64,000 nucleotides of DNA from Henricia sp. BOLD:AAB3569. Its lineage: Eukaryota; Echinodermata; Asteroidea; Spinulosida; Echinasteridae. Both the position numbers and the translations under genes were made by a program. This document shows, piece by piece, positions 52,401 to 58,343 of this stretch. Location of the stretch: contig JBBELK010000572.1 of NCBI GenBank assembly GCA_037783545.1, positions 186,001 to 250,000 of the forward strand. Reading direction: 5' to 3'. The stretch's first letter is position 1; each line of letters opens with the position of its first letter. A model generated the notes under the pieces. That model did no database searches. It saw only the letters and a list, made by a program, of their open reading frames with translations, and was not told the origin of the DNA.

Positions 52401-55232
52401 TTCCATGTCCGCATACTTTTGTTCTTTTAACCCCGATTCCCCGGGGAATATGGTTTAACACAAGATGTGTATTAATTTGATTACGTAACTTTTCGGTATT
52501 AAGCACATTTGACAAGTTCAGTAGCCAAAGATTCCCCGAGTATACTGAGCACAATATTTAAAGAGTCGTCAAATTAGTGTGCGCATGACGCATATAAATT
52601 GAATTAGGGTGCGTTTGCAAAAGTGTCATCTTAACACTGAAGTAGTATGTGGTTCATCGCATGCATTTTCTTTCAATATTGAGGGGCAAGTTGGTCACTT
52701 CGCAGATAGGACACCGCACAACACAGGCCGTGTAGTCTTTTCCACAGCCTCTGTATTGTCATAAATGAACAACTTAATAATAGTGCTTTAACAGATAACG
52801 TTATATTTCGTTCGTTCTTATTTTCTTCGAGAAAGACTACCCTGGAGTCAACCAGTACGATTCTGGCTATTCGATCGCCTGAGGGGGTCAGATAGGAATT
52901 TTACAGAGTATTTTTTCCCGCATTATCAATTTGCAGGTTTTATCTCTGTTTTTTCGCCTATCTCAGGGTATAGGGGCAGATTGGTTGGGTTCGGACGGTG
53001 TGGTTTGTGGATGTGGGTCCGGCTGGTGTGGTGGTTAGGGTAGCCAGTTGTGTTGGTTGGGGTGGCCGGTCGTATTGGTTGAGGTGGCTGGTTCGTATCG
53101 ATTAACCAATGCGGATCGGGCATTTTAGCCGATGTGATTGGTTGTTTTGACCCATTGGTCGGGCGGGCATTATCTACCGGCCGTGTCGGTCGGATTTAAC
53201 CCGTCTGTTTTTGGAGTGTATTTTTGTGCCAATTTTTTCTTTTAGAAATCCACTAAATGTTGTTTCAACTTGTTTGATAAATCGCGATTGAGTTTTTCCA
53301 GAGCGAGATTTTTTATTACGTGTATAAAGTTTTAAGTGGGCCTACTTAAAGTGGGCGTAGGTGACTGCAGCATCCCAGAATAAAACATATAAAATATAGT
53401 CCTGATGTCACGTTGTTTGATTTGATGTTACGTACATCGGGGCTGAAATGAGATGTGCAATGCATGGAACGTGCATTTCAAGTGATGGGTCCATACCTTG
53501 TGTCATGCATAAATGAACAGCATTTAAAGGTGAAATTGACACTTTTCAAAAATTGCAAAATGCAGTCAACAAATCCCTAATTCTTTTCACACTGACAAGT
53601 ACAGTTTTGGTCCTCAGTATCTCGTGGTGTTCGTGCACCGTGACTGCACTAAGCAGTTTAACTTAAGAAAATGCCACGCATGTCCATTCAAAACAGGGAC
53701 ATTGCCATAGGCCTGCTAGAGACCCTTACACCTGTAAAACAAGTAGCCCATATGATGGAAGTCTATGCAATAAGAAAATTGCGTTCACAATTCGAATCGA
53801 TTGGAGCTGCCGCAGACTTGCCAAGAACTGGTCGACCAAACGTTACTACCCCTGCAGACGATCACTTTATGACAATGCACGTCCACACAGAGCAAGATGG
53901 TCAATGAGCTTTTAGAATTTCAAGAAATTGACTGGATGATATGGCCAGCAAACTCACCAGATCTCGATTCCATAGAACATTTGTGGGATAAACTGAAGCG
54001 AACATTTGATCGGAGAACTGATGATGAAACAGCAGGACTTGCCCCAGATGCTGCAGGAGTGGATTACCCTTCCGCAGCGAAGGATCACCCGTCTCATCAA
54101 CACAATACGCGTGATTCATGTCACGGTGGTTACATAAGATACTGAGGACCAAAACTGTACTTGTTATGTGTAAAAGGAAATAGGGAATAATTTGTTGACT
54201 GCATTTTGCAATTTTAAAAAAGATTCCATTTCACCTTTAAATGCTGCTTATTCATGCATAACTTTAGGTTGGGACCCACCACTTGGAACGCACGTTCCAT
54301 GCAGTTCACTTATCATTCACACCAAGTTATGTGTAATTCCGAAATTTACTTTGGGAGATATAAGCAATTACTAAGGGGGAAATTACTTTTGTTGAGGTGT
54401 TTATATTAGGTCCGGTCACACCAAAGAGTTATATATAGAAAACTACAGTGCGCACTCCCAATACACCCCCGCGTGTTTTTGTTTACACAAATATATGGGT
54501 ACACCCCAATTTTTAAACCCGAATAGAGTCTACTAGGTTTTCGATTACTGATACTTCTCAAATGACAACCTTGGAAATAACCAGAACTCTTACTCCCACT
54601 ATTAGAGAAAAAGAAGAAACCAAGAAATTTCAAAAAACCCCAAACAACACTGAGATTCGAACCAGGGACCCTATGATTGCAAGTCGAGTTCTCTCCTAAC
54701 CAGACCACGAAGCTAACCCGACCAATCCTAAATCCTAAACCTAAACCCCATACCTATTATATAGTCTCCTCTCCAGACGCTAAAAAGGTACAAAACCCCT
54801 CATTTTCCCCTCGCAGTGGTGTAAAAAAAATTACGCGTCCCGATATGGACGCCGTCATTTTGGCTTAAGGCTATGGGGTGCTCGGTGGGCAAAAGGGTTT
54901 TGCGGACTTTTCCCAATTTGCACTCATAGCGTTAAGCAAACATGGCGCCGCCCACATCGGCACGGTCCACAAACGTGACTTGAATAGCCAATGCACACTC
55001 TAGTTTTATATATATAATTCTATGGGTCACACCTTGTTTTTCATATGTCCAACGTTCAGTCTTACCCACAAAAAAGCACATGTCGTGCGATACAGCTAAA
55101 ATAGTTCCCAACGTAGCCATGGAGCAGTCCAACGATTCGCGAATGGGCAGAATGAAGACGCCGAAGCTCTTGAAGGTTCCCATTTCAATCACAGCGGAGA
55201 GGAACGCTATGGCTGTCAGACGCCATCCAAAC
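27108..55232 (-). CDS. Monocarboxylate-transporter-like (SLC16/MCT family) gene, four 3-prime coding exons
   Basis: Spliced model join(55066-55232, 47850-47990, 29531-30373, 27108-27238) on the minus strand. The joins are phase-consistent: GTG-G/CC-CCT, TGG-G/GG-ATT and GCA-G/GT-TTT. Introns use gtaag, gtatgt and gtatgc donors and cag or tag acceptors. The product is 426 residues with about twelve hydrophobic segments split by a hydrophilic loop of roughly 55 residues after TM6, the MCT architecture. Family marks: FGW at the start of TM1 (end of signature 1), KSFGVF, RYGPRWLVIAGG between TM2 and TM3, GIGVSMTYIPP in TM4, a TM8 arginine in LVGRILY, and GFVYDTTRSYEVAF before TM12. By family it would be a plasma-membrane carrier of monocarboxylates or related small organic solutes with or without protons; the substrate cannot be told. 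The basic K-R-R cluster of signature 2 is replaced by N-S-S. The first N-terminal residues are missing, so this is partial. Paralog unknown. Confidence 0.88.
27429..27515 (-). mobile_element. SINE tail fragment with (GTT)n
   Basis: Reverse orientation: gatggcataaagggccttag ... aacaacaacaac. It matches the tail of the SINE at 10725 and ends in a triplet run, like other SINE tails here. Confidence 0.55.
27527..28352 (+). mobile_element. TTAA-flanked MITE, family M1, complete copy
   Basis: TTAA (27527-27530) AGGGACACACCGGC ... GCCGGTGTGAACCT TTAA (28349-28352). TIRs are about 15 bp and the body is 818 bp, with no transposase. Relatives lie at 2719-3493 (reverse) and 25436 (truncated). It lies in the MCT intron between the last two exons. 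Confidence 0.85.
28362..28556 (-). mobile_element. tRNA-derived SINE, family S1
   Basis: Reading the minus strand: ggtcgggttggcgtaatggt (box A region), ccgggttcgaatccgggg (box B), cgtgtatgtggattgggttt, gcagtccctacttgaccgcg, then cttctaaaactgcaactcc and a short tail. Ordered match to 11645-11865. Confidence 0.85.
28557..29010. repeat. Minisatellite of ccattctgcatgattgaacc units
   Basis: Units of about 60 bp combine cattctgcatgattgaacca, ttatgtccacaccattgtgt and cccattgta with loss or gain of a 17-bp subunit. The sequence type is the same as the arrays at 20.4 and 22.4 kb. It lies in the MCT intron. Confidence 0.9.
29108..29360. mobile_element. Possible MITE with CTCAGTGTGAAT motifs
   Basis: A hairpin GCGCGAAAATGCTCAGTGT / acactgagccttttcgcg at 29129-29177 and a partial third copy (gcaccaaaatggctcagtgt) at 29330 in the opposite half. 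Confidence 0.5.
29531..30373 (-). CDS. MCT-like gene, large central exon (TM4-TM11)
   Basis: 843 bases: GG, 280 codons, then G. Acceptor gttacacag, donor gtatgcc. It opens with GIGVSMTYIPP (TM4-TM5), then the position of MCT signature 2 as MYCPNSSLLFAIAGVGVPFG, TM6, and a hydrophilic loop rich in D, N and H (about DDRDNDEINTKHSQQ). TM7 starts near MFSVYCFSAF and is followed by AGGVGSLVGR in TM8, where the arginine is the family residue. The segment ends GAIGEVAGGALA. A long internal exon is usual for MCT genes. The ATG at 30357-30359 is an internal methionine, not a start. The acidic residue four positions before the TM8 arginine in classical MCT1-4 is absent here. Confidence 0.93.
30374..31050. 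other. MCT intron, nothing recognised
   Basis: No exon-like frame; AT-rich DNA with a few GC words near 30660-30720. Confidence 0.5.
31051..31166. mobile_element. 116-bp repeat, family M4 copy 1
   Basis: Bounded by ctagtccagattctggac and cagaacttaacctc. It contains TIR-like TTCTGGACTATATTATTGCG facing cgcataatatagtccagaa. The copy at 37077-37192 is identical over all 116 bases. Confidence 0.88.
31391..31448. repeat. Perfect 58-bp palindrome, no loop
   Basis: Arms of 29 bases with no spacer: CATACAGTATACACCTGCAT continuing gcgtggcta, followed directly by its exact mirror. Centre ggctatagcc. No mismatch. Confidence 0.95.
31684..31749. repeat. 66-bp palindrome with one mismatch
   Basis: TGACCTCTTGACCTTAAAAA and its mirror meet at ATAGCTAT; arms are 33 bases. 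The only mismatch is in atgacc against gtcag. The tgacct half-sites in it are of the nuclear-receptor type, but function is unknown. Confidence 0.9.
31750..34080. other. Long AT-rich MCT intron segment
   Basis: No convincing exon. Contains a G run (32754-32810) and an imperfect duplication of about 150 bp (33320-33476 and 33925-34075, sharing tactgaattcagtttt and attgcaactgaaagat). Both copies end tttgcagattaacattcc or tttgtagattaacattcc, which resemble acceptors but are not followed by a shared open frame. Confidence 0.5.
34085..34165. mobile_element. Possible hAT-type element end
   Basis: tagggatgggcatttacggt followed by tandem ggttaaccggttaaccg. A TAGGG-type end with inner GGTTAACC repeats is common in hAT MITEs. 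The partner end was not found. Confidence 0.35.
34371..34680. repeat. C-rich inverted repeat with long C run
   Basis: cctatcaattgtttccccca at 34377 is mirrored near 34650-34675 (gggggaaacaattgataggcg). A C run of about 35 bases (34401-34436) and gtgggg words lie between. A third related word is at 35005-35040. The proline-rich frame here is a repeat product. Confidence 0.7.
35085..36450. mobile_element. Long inverted repeat with 14-bp GTCAACTCGGTCCC repeats
   Basis: The left half (35085-35795) and right half (35800-36450) mirror each other: gcccaggacaact, gcagccgatc, tttgacgtcag and acgcgaa appear inverted at matching places. Runs of gtcaactcggtccc or its mirror lie at the left end, in the centre (35700-35890) and at the right end. 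Two back-to-back copies of a smaller element with these terminal repeats would explain it. No transposase. Confidence 0.75.
36479..36638. mobile_element. 160-bp MITE with 6-bp target duplication
   Basis: ATAGACCTTATCGC ... GCGATAAGGTCTAT TIRs extend inward through accgcttgggtgag (imperfect). GTGTCC precedes (36473-36478) and follows (36639-36644) the element. Confidence 0.85.
37077..37192. mobile_element. 116-bp repeat, family M4 copy 2
   Basis: Identical to 31051-31166. Flanks differ (gggcgcggac on the left, aaattcccc on the right), so the unit boundaries are well defined. Confidence 0.88.
37918..38068. mobile_element. MITE with AGTTGATCA ends, family M5
   Basis: gtaagagttgggaagttgat at the left and gatcaactttccaattattt at the right, with gcagatttgatagagg inside. 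Relatives: 31465-31640, 56195-56345, and pieces inside the inverted repeat at 24.3 and 26.55 kb. Confidence 0.65.
38231..38398. mobile_element. MITE with TACAGTGAAAC ends
   Basis: tacagtgaaacttgtttata ... aggtttcactgta; short TIRs that begin and end in TA, in the style of Tc1/mariner MITEs. The inside has repeated ggtggcct words. Confidence 0.7.
38399..39064. other. MCT intron, nothing recognised
   Basis: AT-rich with no protein-like frame. Confidence 0.5.
39065..39193. mobile_element. Hairpin MITE, family M2 copy 2, with TTAA on both sides
   Basis: TTAA (39065-39068) aggcacaagctcgtcag ... ctggcctgcct TTAA (39190-39193). Inner arms are cgtgccacgaaatacgcagc and mirror. Same family as 9016-9140. 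Confidence 0.85.
39194..40560. other. MCT intron, nothing firm
   Basis: Short frames only. ATGGCTAAT at 40280 starts a 19-codon frame in accaaaatggc context, too short to call. Confidence 0.45.
40562..40693 (+). repeat. Dispersed copy of the 5-prime flank of the 490-bp unit
   Basis: About 132 bp match 45933-46064 almost exactly. The match stops at cccaattttttctt, a few bases before the start codon of the signal-peptide exon; here the sequence continues ccgcggaaatg instead. So the upstream (possibly promoter or 5-prime UTR) segment is present without the coding exon. A minus-strand open frame of 112 codons covers this segment, but nothing in it is recognisable. Confidence 0.75.
41590..41661 (+). 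promoter_or_regulatory. Candidate 5-prime UTR exon with YY1-type AAGATGGCGGC motif
   Basis: AAGATGGCGGC at 41607-41617 matches the downstream YY1 element often found in first exons of animal housekeeping genes. The short frame from its ATG (41609) ends in TGA after 16 codons and would be an upstream ORF. A splice donor follows at 41662 (gttgaag/gtaaac). Splicing to the acceptor at 42167 would place the ATG at 42198 downstream. This pairing is inference; no transcript is available. Confidence 0.35.
42198..42332 (+). CDS. Possible N-terminal coding exon of an unrecognised gene
   Basis: An acceptor-like tract (tattttaatatttccacag) ends at 42167. The following exon has ATG at 42189 and, in the same frame, a better-looking ATG-GCG-GAT at 42198. 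It encodes 45 residues, acidic at first (MADEESKHEVSPGLESYVEE) and ending KHITGLRVK, then AAG/gtgttt, a weak but possible donor at 42333. Without splicing the frame stops after five more codons (42350). The composition and the ATG-GCG-GAT start look protein-like. About 500 bases upstream is an AAGATGGCGGC promoter/5-prime-UTR motif (41608). The gene would run antisense inside the MCT intron. I do not recognise the protein and found no certain further exon. Could be a chance open frame. Confidence 0.4.
42700..45290. repeat. Degenerate tandem array, about 66-bp unit
   Basis: The core 43730-44760 repeats tttgaattctgatagttat, aaatccgcatggtgttctat and caagtggttaaaagatgaat about 15 times with drift; a larger period is seen where 44390-44545 is repeated at 44571-44735. 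Outside the core (42700-43700 and 44760-45290) the words catgttc, cacatgac and catggtgtt continue in decayed form. No coding frame. Confidence 0.85.
46068..46220 (+). CDS. Signal-peptide-like exon, tandem copy 1, unknown secreted product
   Basis: ATG with A at -3, then 51 codons ending GAA-AAG/gtaagt, a perfect consensus donor at 46221. The peptide has a short N-region (MRVRLPIDG), a hydrophobic core (ALSFAVFVFLLQL) and a plausible cleavage site near APHANA/RV, followed by RVPIKKGAQTGIITCEK. This is the layout of a secreted precursor's first coding exon. It sits in a 490-bp unit duplicated in tandem. The next acceptor downstream (ctctccacag, 46342) leads to VAQG and a TGA in frame. I do not recognise the family. 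A neuropeptide or other small secreted peptide is possible but unproven. Confidence 0.5.
46558..46710 (+). CDS. Signal-peptide-like exon, tandem copy 2
   Basis: Identical in sequence to the exon 490 bp upstream, including its gtaagt donor (46711). Spliced to the acceptor at 46832 in the partial third unit it would continue VAQGWKWEGGTQ and stop at TAG (46869-46871), giving a 63-residue precursor. The same position in the earlier units reads TGA instead of TGG, so only this copy yields the longer tail. Exact identity means either very recent duplication or homogenisation; an assembly artefact must be excluded. Confidence 0.5.
46833..46871 (+). CDS. Possible second exon of the signal-peptide gene
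   Basis: Follows ttgtttctctccacag, a strong acceptor. In phase with the upstream donor it reads VAQGWKWEGGTQ and stops. The equivalent segments at 45853 and 46343 stop earlier (TTGA instead of TTGG). This short terminal exon is a model based only on splice-site strength and phase. The true partner exon could lie elsewhere. Confidence 0.3.
   Translation, partial: VAQGWKWEGGTQ
47022..47352 (+). mobile_element. tRNA-derived SINE with (ATT)n tail
   Basis: The head gcgtgtggtctagtgggtat, with gggactcccagtc (CCC-type anticodon loop) and gggggttcgagcccc as box B, is followed by ctgggcaaggcacttaatcc, ggaagctgttatgggg and a body ending in ttattattattattatta. Not a functional tRNA: the anticodon stem is poorly paired. 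Confidence 0.85.
47353..47845. other. Unassigned region with protein-like frames on both strands
   Basis: The plus strand has a 73-codon frame (47610-47831) ending ESFYKMMGHPKVISYLFDRF.... The minus strand (47820-47748) reads NVKGIAYVTGPLVSLDELRK... to a gtatga that looks like a donor. Both look plausible, neither is recognised, and MCT does not contain such a segment. Left unassigned. Confidence 0.3.
47850..47990 (-). CDS. MCT-like gene, exon for TM2-TM4
   Basis: Encodes 46 full codons plus split codons at both ends (CC at the start, G at the end). The acceptor is ttttcaatgcacag and the donor gtatgt. The product runs from APFVNL through RYGPRWLVIAGG to FAAVMSIWG. It matches the MCT stretch that ends TM2, carries the short RxGxR-type loop, then TM3 and the start of TM4. 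Small size and exact phase compatibility with both neighbouring exons support it as real. The open frame continues past both splice sites, but that extra peptide has no family resemblance and is read as intron. Confidence 0.9.
48275..48425. mobile_element. MITE related to the 23.25-kb element
   Basis: tacactgcaaaaaatgcggt followed by gttaaatttctaacaccaag, and an inner ggtgttaaacttg mirror at the other side. Only the left TIR is clear. Confidence 0.6.
48712..49045. repeat. 105-bp direct repeat, spacing about 226 bp
   Basis: cgctgattcccttgtgatgt ... ttggatccgtgtctgtgg at 48718-48822 recurs at 48944-49045 with three or so changes. The minus-strand 141-codon frame is produced by the repeat. Confidence 0.88.
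49046..49598. other. MCT intron (between exons 47.9 and 55.1 kb), nothing recognised
   Basis: Mixed DNA, no gene signal. Confidence 0.45.
49599..50960. repeat. About 460-bp tandem repeat, three copies
   Basis: Copies start at accacaaatcacgatttac (49600), atcacaaatcacgatttacg (50069) and again at 50527. Each has tttgcaaagcccacgacggg...cttt (short hairpin), gtgtataatagtccacgagtg, agcgtctat and tcgatccgtatgtttta. Divergence of roughly 10-15 percent suggests an older array than the 490- or 1985-bp ones. Confidence 0.85.
51255..51900 (+). pseudogene. Degraded coding-like region, unrecognised
   Basis: After a pyrimidine tract and cag (51254), protein-like segments sit in three plus frames. A hydrophobic stretch ISFKAFAIGIMLWSYISVST is near 51340-51405. 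Next comes VPEETFIESVLGSTHDAVSN with NVSKGCLYGEKL near 51408-51500, then HPFADLMVSHSVKGRSNK near 51592-51650, and PYAGRAPFPEYTQLYLRG near 51765-51820. TGA, TAA and TAG codons and register changes lie between. One membrane segment then a Cys-containing domain would suit a type II membrane or secreted protein, but I cannot name a family. Could be a decayed gene copy or chance. Confidence 0.3.
52022..52134. repeat. 113-bp direct repeat, copy 1
   Basis: ctacttaaagtgggcgtagg ... acatcggggctgaaatgagat, identical to 53342-53454, offset 1320. It contains gaataaaacatat, a possible AATAAA polyadenylation signal. Confidence 0.9.
52135..53341. other. Unassigned DNA between the 113-bp repeats
   Basis: No gene. 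52975-53180 is a TGG/GGTTGG-rich low-complexity stretch (ggttggggtggccggtcg), translating to P/T/N/H repeats on the minus strand. Confidence 0.5.
53342..53454. repeat. 113-bp direct repeat, copy 2
   Basis: Identical to the copy at 52022. It abuts directly the broken left end of the Tc1-like element at 53455. Confidence 0.9.
53455..54405 (+). pseudogene. Tc1/mariner-like element, deleted transposase, copy B
   Basis: 53671-53900 encodes a Tc1 N-terminal paired-type helix-turn-helix region: SIQNRDIAIGLLETLTPVKQ, then LPRTGRPNVTTPADD. 53936-54050 encodes the catalytic-domain block WPANSPDLDSIEHLWDKLKR. The roughly 150 codons between, with most catalytic residues, are deleted and the frame shifts near 53900. 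Long TIRs of about 170-190 bp flank it (53458-53630 and 54130-54305 inverted; shared core agatactgaggaccaaaact). The right side continues about 100 bp farther to ttgttgaggtgttta; the left side is truncated at 53455. Same family as 14118-14790. Inactive. Confidence 0.88.
54540..54722 (-). mobile_element. tRNA-derived SINE with Cys-type head
   Basis: Minus strand: ggtcgggttagcttcgtggt, ctcgacttgcaatcatag (GCA in the anticodon position) and ccctggttcgaatctcag, then a T-rich body. Unlike the S1 family after the head. Confidence 0.65.
54723..55060. other. MCT intron, nothing recognised
   Basis: No feature beyond an atatata run near 55008. Confidence 0.4.
55066..55232 (-). CDS. MCT-like gene, most 5-prime exon visible (TM1-TM2)
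   Basis: Encodes 55 full codons beginning FGWRLTAIAFL and ending DMCFFV, then one base G before the donor gtaag at 55065. I place the acceptor at cttctag (55233-55234), giving G-TTT-GGA-TGG. The preceding exon would then supply the D-G-G part of MCT signature 1, and FGW is its expected end. The frame also stays open upstream to an ATG at 55298-55300, which would give an N-terminus with no D-G-G, so a start there is less likely. A second AG lies 11 bases upstream of the preferred acceptor. No upstream exon carrying P-D-G-G was found on this strand up to 64000; it may lie beyond the window. Confidence 0.82.
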
Positions 55233-55300
55233 CTAGAAGCGTGCTTTGAGTTACACGGGGAAGAGGCATATGAATATTTTTTTACGAATTGATAAAACAT

Positions 55301-56190
55301 ACAGAAACAACTCTACATAACTAAAGAGTAATGTTGATAAACTTTCTTGTACAAATTTCAGCCACGTAGATGCAGTAATACTTCAGAAAATCTGAAAAAT
55401 CCATGCATGGTTAGAGACTTAGAAATCCGTGACGTCATCGCGCGCGCACAGGGTACACTCAAAGTTGTCAGATTCACAGCGGATTCTGGCCGTCCTTGAA
55501 GTTACGCATCATGACAAATGCTCTCTAAAACATCTGAACATTATGTAAATCAAACTATTTTAATAGAGTTGAAAGGAAAGTGTATTTTCTGCCAATATAA
55601 ATCTATTTAAAATATTTTTTTAATTAAAAAGAGTCGAAGCAAGGTGTTTATTTTATGGTGAAATTATTGTTGATGTTTGTGCCACATTTCACTGTAATAA
55701 CCACATTCTACGGGTATTGTTCTTGACCCACAAAAATGATTAACGGCTATCTTGGCGAATATCGTTGTCTTTATGAATGAATTGTCTTCATTCCAGTTGT
55801 AAATATTTTAAACCATGCGTGTGATTTTAAACCCACGTGTGATGCAGGTATACTCTTCCTGAGCGCTTCTGCACAAGCCTAGGACTGGTAAATCTTTAAC
55901 ATTTTCTTTGTTTTGTTTTTAAATCTAAAATGGGGAAACTCACGCGGTCAAGTAGGGACTGCAACCACAATCCACATACACGCCCCGGAATCGAACCCCG
56001 GACGCCAGAGGTGAAAAGCGAATCCATGTTGTCTAGGACGTATTCTATACATAAACACACTCCGAAAAAGCTTACTATAATACCTGCACTTCTTGTGCAC
56101 AACTAATAATATGGACCAGTAAATTATTTATAGGTAAAATCATGGTTTCTCGTCAGAATCTCAGTTTTTTGTGTTTGATAAGCTGTAATA
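55301..56190. other. Upstream of the visible MCT exon: intron or 5-prime region
   Basis: No P-D-G-G-coding exon on the minus strand. An S1 SINE fragment lies at 55925-56020 (minus strand: gttcgattccggggcgtgta, gcagtccctacttgaccgcg). The remainder is AT-rich. Confidence 0.5.
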
Positions 56191-56194
56191 AAAG

Positions 56195-56345
56195 TAAAAG
56201 GAAAGAATTTGGTAGTTGATCATGGCCTCAGACTTTGTGTATACAAACTCCTAAATTTGGGTTTTTCCATCAAATCTGCACTTATCGATGCTTGATGAGT
56301 CATTTTTAAAAAAAGTCTGATCAACTTCTCAACTCTTACCAAGTA
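56195..56345. mobile_element. MITE with AGTTGATCA ends, family M5
   Basis: aatttggtagttgatcatgg at the left and gatcaacttctcaactctta at the right. The centre tttttccatcaaatctgcac and gcttgatgagtca match the copy at 31465 inverted. Confidence 0.7.
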
Positions 56346-57239
56346 AAATATTACCTAACTGGAAATTAATGTCGCTGCCAACTTGTAAGGTTTACATACA
56401 ATTTTTAGGGATTGGTCGAGAATTAAGAAACAATCAGCTGTTAAAAGCAAATGCGCCACAAAACCTTTAGTGGGTGGCCAATGTACTTCCGTCGGCATGA
56501 AATGTTAATTTTTGGCAATTGCTTGGACTATCTTCTATAGGATGTTTTAACTTACCAAAACATGTTGCTGCCATTATTTTCTGACTAGTTTCTAACAGGT
56601 TAATCTTATTTTCTATACCATAAATCTCCTGTATAAGGCACACCATTGTTCATGTATAAGGCGCACCCACAACTGCTGACAGTCCGTTTTGATTGGGTAG
56701 ATAAATATAAAGTTACATTGAAAATATAATTTTTCCTAATGGGTCATTCCATGTCAATTCAACGAGCTTTTAGACCTGACCCTCACAGATTGAAATCAAA
56801 TTCGGTGTGCTGATTGGACTCCTTGAGAAACCCCGAGAACTAAAATATTATATCATTTGGTCAATTAATTTTTGAGATACGGGTCAACGAACTTTGACTA
56901 ATTAGCATGACCTGCTATGTTTGGACAGTTATATCTCTAAAAGTAATGGACCTAGAGGGATAAACTTTACGTCATTTAAAGCTCTTGAAATGGCCTTCAT
57001 TTTATTTTTAAAAAAACATCAAAATTGTATCTCGTACCACAAACAAGTTATGCGTATTTGTCAAAATGCGTAATTTGTTTTTATTTGTTAGCTTAAGATG
57101 TAAGGAACCTTTTCAGAAAGATTTGGGATGGGCACTCTTACAGTTTTTGAGTTATGATAATCAATAACATGTAAATAATATGTAAATAACAAGTACATGC
57201 TATTTACATGGTATTTACATGTTATTTACATGTTAGACA

Positions 57240-57566
57240 ATGTTATTATTATTATTTATTATTATTTATAATTATTTCTTTCTGGTATTCATACTAATGA
57301 TTCCTCAATAGTGCTCATTGCACTGTCACTCGTAAGCGTGAGGAAACCCATGAAGAATTAGAATTATAAATAGCCAGAGACATTGGGGAATCCCCTTGCT
57401 CTTCACAATATAATACTCTGGGATCTTTAGAGTGCGTTACCATTACCTAACACACTGGACCAACGGCTTTACATCCCTTCCGAAGGATGGAGCAAGTGTG
57501 GTTGAGTGCCTTGCCCAAGGGCACAGGTACCGCAGCCAGATTCGAACCCGGATTCGAACCCGCATG
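57240..57566 (-). mobile_element. tRNA-derived SINE in the foldback loop
   Basis: Minus strand: doubled gggttcgaa box B words, ctgtgcccttgggcaaggca, ccttcggaagggatgtaaag, gtaacgcactctaaagatcc and a tail of ataataataaataataata. Same style as the SINE at 47022. Confidence 0.8.
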
Positions 57567-58042
57567 TTAAAATTATCATAACTCAAAAACTGTAAGAGTG
57601 CCCATCCCAAATCTTTCTGGAAATGTTCCTTACATCTTAAAGGCTGCAGTATACATCATTGATAATCTCGAAAATCAGAAATGTTCACATATTTACGCCT
57701 AACTTACACAATATAAACATGATGACCGTAGGAAACTTCCCCTAAAATGGTTTAGTCTGAAGTGCTATAGTCTTTGAGAAATGAATAAAACAATTATTTT
57801 TCGTCTCATGAGACGAAAATTAAATTCGCCCCAAAACCATTTTGCCCAAGTGCCATTTCGCCCCAAACCACTTCGCCCGAGTGCCATTTCGCCCCAAACT
57901 ACTTCGTCCAAACACTACATCGCCCAAATGCCACTTCGCCCCAAAAACACTTTTTGCTCAGGTTGGTTTTAATCATGCATATCTTCAATCACACAGAGGG
58001 ATAAAACTATTTGTAACAGTTTACCAATCATCTATATAATAA

Positions 58043-58343
58043 AGTAAGACTTCTGTCACGTGACCCTGACGAATTCGTACCCTGTGCCGGCGCCGCCGCG
58101 TGTGCGACCCCGCGGTTGTCCCGTGCTTTTCTGTGCCGCGGCCGATCTTGATTTGGGAGCGGGGTTGCGAGTAAGAGTTCTGTCACGTGACGCGCCCATG
58201 GGCGCCGCCATCTTTGCTCTCGAAAGTAAGACTTCTGTCACGTGACCCTGACGAATTCCTACCCTGTGCCGGCGCCGCCGCGTGTGCGACCCCGCGGTTG
58301 TCCCGTGCTTTTCTGTGCCGCGGCCGATCTTGATTTGGGAGCT
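58043..58343 (+). repeat. 118-bp GC-rich direct repeat in the Helitron 5-prime part
   Basis: agtaagacttctgtcacgtg ... cttgatttgggagc at about 58043-58160 and 58226-58343, spacing 183 bp, with one visible difference (gaattcgtacc against gaattcctacc). Open frames here are CpG-rich artefacts. Confidence 0.88.
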
